Source: Rhodobacteraceae bacterium UBA1957
GTDB lineage: Bacteria > Pseudomonadota > Alphaproteobacteria > Rhodobacterales > Rhodobacteraceae
NCBI GenBank assembly: GCA_002336405.1
Contig: DDEJ01000148.1
Location: forward strand, 1 to 10,701
Length of the DNA stretch: 10,701 nt
Reading direction: 5' to 3'
The stretch's first letter is position 1, and each line of letters begins with the position of its first letter. The notes beneath the pieces are model-generated. The model searched no databases, had not been told where the DNA came from, and saw only the letters and a program-made list of their open reading frames with translations. Both the position numbers and the translations under genes were made by a program. Positions 6,993-10,701 of this stretch are shown here, one piece after another.

Positions 6993-7282
6993 CAGCCCAA
7001 AAGACCTGCCAATTGCATTGCTGTGCCCATATCTCCATCAACGCTGAGGCGTCCGCTCATAAAGGCTGATGTCGCGTCCAGATCTCCGTTTAGAATATCC
7101 TGAAAAGTTTCTGCATCGGCAGTTAGCGTGACATCAGTGTCAATATCTCCGGCGTGGACGCCGTTGCCATCGAAAACCAGGGCGCCCTCATCGGTAATGA
7201 TAAATTTTGCGGACCCGTCGAGCCTGGCAGCGCCAAGTTTGGTGTTCAGTGCGCTGACTGCAGCCGAAAGTATATCGCTCAT
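6992..7282 (-). CDS. Small SCP2 sterol-binding domain protein
   Basis: A single SCP2 domain of 96 residues, the stand-alone bacterial form. SCP2 domains enclose a hydrophobic tunnel that holds fatty acyl chains or other lipids; bacterial functions are mostly unproven. Typical features are the N-terminal helix (MSDILSAAVSALNTKL), the beta-sheet segment AKFIITDEGALVFDGNGV, TDVTLTADAETFQDILNGDLDA split over about residues 50-71, and the closing SGRLSVDGDMGTAMQLAGLL. GAGGA seven bases upstream supports the ATG. It is the first gene of the minus-strand block, facing the TPR gene across 66 bases, and is followed at once by the alpha/beta hydrolase (TGATG), suggesting that the two work on the same kind of lipid. 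Confidence 0.92.
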   Translation of the reverse strand: MSDILSAAVSALNTKLGAARLDGSAKFIITDEGALVFDGNGVHAGDIDTDVTLTADAETFQDILNGDLDATSAFMSGRLSVDGDMGTAMQLAGLLG

Positions 7283-7357
7283 GGTTGTATCCTCATAGGT
7301 GTTGTCGGTGTATCTGGACCTTTACGCTCGATACGCTATCATTAAAGCATGTGTCGA
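7283..7357. promoter_or_regulatory. Divergent promoter region between SCP2 and TPR genes
   Basis: This 66-base gap plus the first codons of the TPR gene must carry the promoters for both directions. For SCP2 (minus strand) the best pair is TCGACA at 7352-7357 and TATCGA at 7328-7333, with an 18-base spacer, followed by GAGGA at 7290-7294 before the ATG. For the TPR gene (plus strand) TATCAT at 7337-7342 is a 5/6 match to the -10 consensus, with no good -35. The elements interleave. All assignments are by eye. Confidence 0.35.
7290..7294 (-). promoter_or_regulatory. Ribosome binding site of the SCP2 gene
   Basis: GAGGA on the minus strand, seven bases before the ATG at 7280-7282. It fixes the 96-residue start. 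Confidence 0.7.
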
Positions 7358-7909
7358 TTATCTCTCAATAATACTACCCCTGCGTCCATAATACTGGCAA
7401 TAGTATTTTTTTGTGCCGCGTCGGTCGGTCATGGTTCGGAAGACGCCGTGTTGCTGCAGCGTTTGGCGCTTGCTGATGAGGTCGAGGCGGCGCAGATTGA
7501 ACAACGGCTGACGCAGATCTGGTCGCGGTCTGGATCGGCGAGTTTTGATTTGCTGCTCCAGCGTGGAGAGGATGCACTCGAGGCAGATAATATCCCAGCG
7601 GCAATCGAACATTTTACGGCTGTGACAGATCATGCGCCAGGGTTTGCAGAAGGGTGGCACCGGCGTGCACAGGCCTATTTCTTGGCGGATTTGATGGGGC
7701 CGGCTGTCGCTGACCTTGAACGTAGTCTTGCCCTTAACCCCAATCATTTCGGGGCTTTGCGTGGAATGGCGGGTATATTTGAACGTCTGGATATGCCACA
7801 GATGGCGCTTGAGGCTTATGCCGCGTTTCTTGCTATACATCCGTCTGACAGCACCGTACGAAGTGCCCGAGATCGTTTGCAGCAGAGCTTGCTGGGTAAC
7901 AGGATATAA
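7349..7909 (+). CDS. Exported tetratricopeptide (TPR) repeat protein
   Basis: A 186-residue protein with an N-terminal signal peptide (about residues 1-29: Arg3, then a hydrophobic core at 12-26, with cleavage near GHG/SED) and three TPR units filling the rest. The units lie at about 66-100 (LLLQRGEDALEADNIPAAIEHF), 101-135 (AEGWHRRAQAYFLADLMGPAV, then LERSLALNPNHF) and 136-170 (GALRGMAGIFERLDMPQMAL, then YAAFLAIHPSD). Cys22 lies in the hydrophobic core but FFC is not a lipobox, so this is probably not a lipoprotein. TPR units bind other proteins; no enzyme motif is present. There is no Shine-Dalgarno sequence before the ATG, and the -10-like TATCAT ends six bases upstream, so the mRNA may be leaderless. 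Only 14 bases separate its stop from the helicase start, so the two are probably co-transcribed. The partner and process are unknown. Confidence 0.88.
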   Translation: MCRLSLNNTTPASIILAIVFFCAASVGHGSEDAVLLQRLALADEVEAAQIEQRLTQIWSRSGSASFDLLLQRGEDALEADNIPAAIEHFTAVTDHAPGFAEGWHRRAQAYFLADLMGPAVADLERSLALNPNHFGALRGMAGIFERLDMPQMALEAYAAFLAIHPSDSTVRSARDRLQQSLLGNRI

Positions 7910-7911
7910 TC

Positions 7912-7918
7912 AAAGGGG
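7912..7918 (+). promoter_or_regulatory. Ribosome binding site of the helicase gene
   Basis: AAAGGGG five bases before the ATG at 7924 supports this start. The site lies directly after the TPR stop, consistent with one transcript. Confidence 0.65.
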
Positions 7919-7923
7919 CAAAT

Positions 7924-10701
7924 ATGACCGAGCAGTCAAGGACCGTTGCGGTTCTGGGCCCGACCAATACCGGCAAAACCCATTACGCAATCGAGCGTAT
8001 GCTGGGTTACCGGACCGGTATCATTGGCCTGCCATTGCGGCTTTTGGCGCGAGAGGTCTATGATCGGATCGTTGCTGTGCGGGGGCCATCAGTGGTGGCG
8101 TTGGTCACTGGCGAGGAACGGATTGTGCCGCCGCGCACGCAGTATTGGGTGTGCACGGTTGAGGCAATGCCTGACGGCATGGGCTGTGACTTTCTGGCGG
8201 TAGACGAGATTCAGCTCTGCGCTGATCCCGAACGGGGACATGTGTTTACCGACCGGCTGTTGCGGGCACGCGGTCTGAAAGAAACGTTATTTTTGGGGGC
8301 TGATACGATGCGCAGCGCCATTGCCGAACTGGTCCCAGAGGCCACGTTTCAGCACCGTGAGCGCCTGTCCGAGCTGACCTATGCCGGATCAAAGAAATTG
8401 AGCCGTATTCCGCCGCGCAGTGCCATTGTCGGATTTTCTGTTGAGAACGTCTATGCAATCGCCGAATTGATCCGGCGTCAAAAGGGTGGCGCTGCAGTGG
8501 TGATGGGGGCCTTGTCGCCGCGCACTCGCAACGCGCAGGTCGAGATGTATCAAAACGGTGAGGTTGATTATCTGGTGGCCACCGATTCGATTGGCATGGG
8601 GTTAAATCTTGATGTTAATCATGTGGCGTTCTCTGCGCTGAGCAAGTTTGACGGTCGCCGAATGCGGCCCCTTGCACCCAACGAGCTGGCCCAAATTGCC
8701 GGCCGTGCCGGTCGCGGGATGAGCAATGGCAGTTTCGGTGTTACGGGAGAGGCCCCGCCGCTTGAGGATGAGGTGGCCCGCGCCATTACCGGGCACCGGT
8801 TCTCGCCGATCGGTAAAGTGAACTGGAGACATGCCGGGATGCGCTTTGGGTCGCTACCGGCACTGATTGCGTCTCTAGAGCAAAAGCCCGACCATGAGCG
8901 TCTGGTGCGCGCGCGCGAGGCCGATGATCTGGCCGCGCTTAAATTATTAGCGCAAGATGCCGAGATTGCGGCCCGCGCCAGTGACCCCGCCTCGGTGCGC
9001 CTGCTTTGGGATGTCTGCCGCATTCCAGATTTTCGCGGCATCAGCCGTGCAGAGCATGCCGCATTATTACAAGAAATTTTTGGGTTTTTGCATGAAAAAG
9101 GGCGGGTGCCCGATGCTTGGATGGCACGGCAAATGCAAAGGCTAGATCGCAGCGATGGCGATATCGATACCCTATCCATGCGGTTGGCCTATATTCGCAC
9201 CTGGACTTATGTTGCGCAACGTTCTGGTTGGTTGGGTGACGAAAGGGATTGGCGGGCCGCAACCCGCGCTGTAGAAGATACATTGTCAGACGCGCTGCAT
9301 GCGTGTTTAACACAGCGATTCGTAGACCGGCGCACTTCTGTGCTTATACGGCGGTTGAAACAGAAGGAGGCCCTGTTGGCCGAGGTAAATGATATAGGTG
9401 AGGTGACTGTCGAAGGAGAATTCGTCGGTCGCTTAGAAGGGTTCCGTTTTCGTCAGGATCAAGAGGCGAGCGGTCAGGAAGCAAAAACGCTGAAAACTGT
9501 GGGATTGCAGGCCTTAGCACCGCATTTCCATCTGCGGGCGGACCGATTCTATAACTCGCCCGATACAGAGATTGATTTCACCGAACAAGGTGGCCTTATG
9601 TGGGGCACTCAAGCTGTGGGTAAGTTAGTGGTTGGGGATGATCCTCTCAAGCCCAAGATCCATGCTTTTGTTGATGAAGAAGCCGGCACTGATGTGGCGC
9701 AAAAAGTCGAACGCCGTCTGCAGCATTTTATCGATCGCAAGGTCGCGACGCTGTTTGAGCCGCTGCTTAATTTACAAAATGACGACAGCCTCACCGGTCT
9801 GGCACGCGGGTTTGCTTTTCAGATGAAAGAAGCGCTTGGCATCGTTGCGCGCAGCAACGTGGCCGAGGATGTCAAAGCACTGGATCAGGATGCCCGTAGT
9901 TTGCTGCGCAAGCATGGGGTTCGCTTCGGGCAATTCACGGTATTTTTGCCGCTTTTGTTAAAACCCGCGCCAACACGACTGCGGCTGGTGCTTTGGTCTT
10001 TGGTGCAGGGGCTTGACGAATTTCCCGAAGCCCCTCCCCCCGGTTTGGTGACGGTCCCCGTTGACGCTTCTGCAAGCGCAGGCAGCGACACGATGGCAGG
10101 CTATCGCAACTCTGGTGCGCGGGCGATACGGGTGGATATGCTAGAAAGGCTGGCAGACCAGTTGCGCGCTGAGGACAGCCGTGGCGGCTTTGAGGCAAAA
10201 GCCGATATGTTGTCGATCACTGGGATGACGCTGGAGCAATTTGCAGATTTGATGCAGGGGCTCGGCTATCGGTTCGTGCGGGCCGAGCGGGTGAAGGTGA
10301 AAACCAAGCCGGTCGATCCTGCTGCAGCCGTCGTTGCAGATACCCCACAAACGCCAAACGAGCCTGAGGCGCCCGCGCAAGTACCATTAGAAGGTGCAAC
10401 CGAAGCGGCAAACTCTGGCGTCGTTGAAGATGGCGCTGTGGCAGAGGACAGCCCCAGTGTTGTAGCCGACAGCCCCAGTGTCGAAGAGCCGTCTGTCACG
10501 GAAACAGTAACTCAAGTTTCTGCCGAGACAGTGGCGCAGACTGGCACTGAACCTGAAGCAGCGCCTGAAAAGTCTCCAGCGGTTGAAGCTGCGGCTGCGA
10601 CTGAAATCGCTATTGCGAGCACGGCTTCCGAAACTGCAGGCAGGACGACCGACAAGCAGACGATCGAGAACCCAGATGTTGAGCCCGCAGTGAGCGAGGC
10701 A
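7924..10701 (+). CDS. SUV3-like superfamily 2 helicase, C-terminus beyond window edge
   Basis: ATP-dependent helicase of superfamily 2, related to mitochondrial SUV3, so RNA is the likely substrate (inference; DNA unwinding is not excluded). 926 codons are open with no stop before the right edge. Motif I is GPTNTGKT at 12-19, motif II is DEIQ at 94-97 (a DExQ rather than DEAD box), and LGAD at 124-127 fits motif III. Motif V is ATDSIGMGLN at 219-228, and motif VI is QIAGRAGRG at 257-265. The region from about 280 to 795 is the long conserved alphaproteobacterial part, including EVTVEGEFVGRLEGFRFRQD, RADRFYNSPDTEIDFTEQGG and DMLSITGMTLEQF. From about residue 795 the protein turns into an Ala/Glu/Pro/Val/Thr-rich, acidic, low-complexity tail of at least 130 residues that is still open at the edge. 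The start is supported by AAAGGGG and by motif I lying close to the N-terminus. Confidence 0.95.
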   Translation, partial: MTEQSRTVAVLGPTNTGKTHYAIERMLGYRTGIIGLPLRLLAREVYDRIVAVRGPSVVALVTGEERIVPPRTQYWVCTVEAMPDGMGCDFLAVDEIQLCADPERGHVFTDRLLRARGLKETLFLGADTMRSAIAELVPEATFQHRERLSELTYAGSKKLSRIPPRSAIVGFSVENVYAIAELIRRQKGGAAVVMGALSPRTRNAQVEMYQNGEVDYLVATDSIGMGLNLDVNHVAFSALSKFDGRRMRPLAPNELAQIAGRAGRGMSNGSFGVTGEAPPLEDEVARAITGHRFSPIGKVNWRHAGMRFGSLPALIASLEQKPDHERLVRAREADDLAALKLLAQDAEIAARASDPASVRLLWDVCRIPDFRGISRAEHAALLQEIFGFLHEKGRVPDAWMARQMQRLDRSDGDIDTLSMRLAYIRTWTYVAQRSGWLGDERDWRAATRAVEDTLSDALHACLTQRFVDRRTSVLIRRLKQKEALLAEVNDIGEVTVEGEFVGRLEGFRFRQDQEASGQEAKTLKTVGLQALAPHFHLRADRFYNSPDTEIDFTEQGGLMWGTQAVGKLVVGDDPLKPKIHAFVDEEAGTDVAQKVERRLQHFIDRKVATLFEPLLNLQNDDSLTGLARGFAFQMKEALGIVARSNVAEDVKALDQDARSLLRKHGVRFGQFTVFLPLLLKPAPTRLRLVLWSLVQGLDEFPEAPPPGLVTVPVDASASAGSDTMAGYRNSGARAIRVDMLERLADQLRAEDSRGGFEAKADMLSITGMTLEQFADLMQGLGYRFVRAERVKVKTKPVDPAAAVVADTPQTPNEPEAPAQVPLEGATEAANSGVVEDGAVAEDSPSVVADSPSVEEPSVTETVTQVSAETVAQTGTEPEAAPEKSPAVEAAAATEIAIASTASETAGRTTDKQTIENPDVEPAVSEA
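10447..10481 (+). repeat. Short direct repeat in the helicase tail
   Basis: The 14-base unit GACAGCCCCAGTGT occurs at 10447-10460 and again at 10468-10481, a period of 21 bases (seven codons). It encodes DSPSV twice in the low-complexity acidic tail, and a third related EPSV follows. The repeat keeps the frame and looks like local duplication inside a disordered tail. Confidence 0.75.

Noticed and set aside
6597..7103. A 168-codon plus-strand open frame across the hydrolase-SCP2 junction
   Set aside because: It is antisense to two well-supported genes and shows no protein family features.
7329..7341. Small palindrome GATA-CGC-TATC between the divergent genes as an operator
   Set aside because: Four-base arms are too short to separate from chance, and no regulator gene is nearby.
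8701..8727. Gly instead of His after motif VI (GRAGRG) of the helicase as an active-site change
   Set aside because: The two arginines of motif VI are intact, and I recall that GRAGRG is normal in close alphaproteobacterial relatives.
8619..9179. A 186-codon open frame on the minus strand
   Set aside because: It is antisense to the conserved helicase core. Its Ser/Arg/Ala-rich protein is typical of a shadow frame.

Overview
The window reads as chromosomal DNA of an alphaproteobacterium, most likely a Rhodobacteraceae (Roseobacter-group) species of moderate GC content. The main reason is the protein set as I remember it from that group: a SUV3-like helicase with a long C-terminal region, a DNA ligase with its partner exonuclease, a PepF-type M3 peptidase and a short SCP2 protein. 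No rRNA, tRNA, insertion sequence, phage gene, CRISPR array or convincing intrinsic terminator was found. Coding density is very high and the longest gap between genes is about 100 bases.

Layout. Positions 1-7282 hold seven genes, all on the minus strand. In transcription order they are: a small SCP2 sterol/lipid-carrier protein, an alpha/beta hydrolase, a metallo-beta-lactamase-fold exonuclease, an ATP-dependent DNA ligase, a COG3618 amidohydrolase, a PepF-like M3 oligoendopeptidase, and an exported glutathione-peroxidase-family protein cut by the left edge. Three junctions overlap tightly: SCP2/hydrolase (TGATG), exonuclease/ligase (ATGA) and ligase/amidohydrolase (8 bases). The seven genes therefore look like at least two translationally coupled blocks, with the 100-base gap before the exonuclease as the most likely break. 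From 7349 to the right edge two genes run on the plus strand: an exported TPR protein and, 14 bases later, a large SUV3-type helicase that runs off the window. The helicase is an uninterrupted 926-codon reading frame. The 66-base gap 7283-7348 between SCP2 and the TPR gene is the only divergent promoter region.

How the genes work together. The exonuclease and ligase form a recognised DNA repair pair. In other bacteria they often sit with the Lhr-type helicase and a metallophosphoesterase, but neither lies next to them here. SCP2 and the hydrolase suggest a lipid or ester-handling pair. PepF degrades cytosolic peptides, and the peroxidase probably detoxifies peroxides outside the cytoplasm. 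The helicase is probably an RNA helicase related to mitochondrial SUV3.

The window is mostly ordinary housekeeping and accessory metabolism, and I see no clear new defence or mobile system. The points most worth a second look are the reduced exonuclease-ligase cassette coupled to an amidohydrolase, the SCP2-hydrolase pair, the two-Cys exported peroxidase with a changed catalytic tetrad, and possible leaderless starts.
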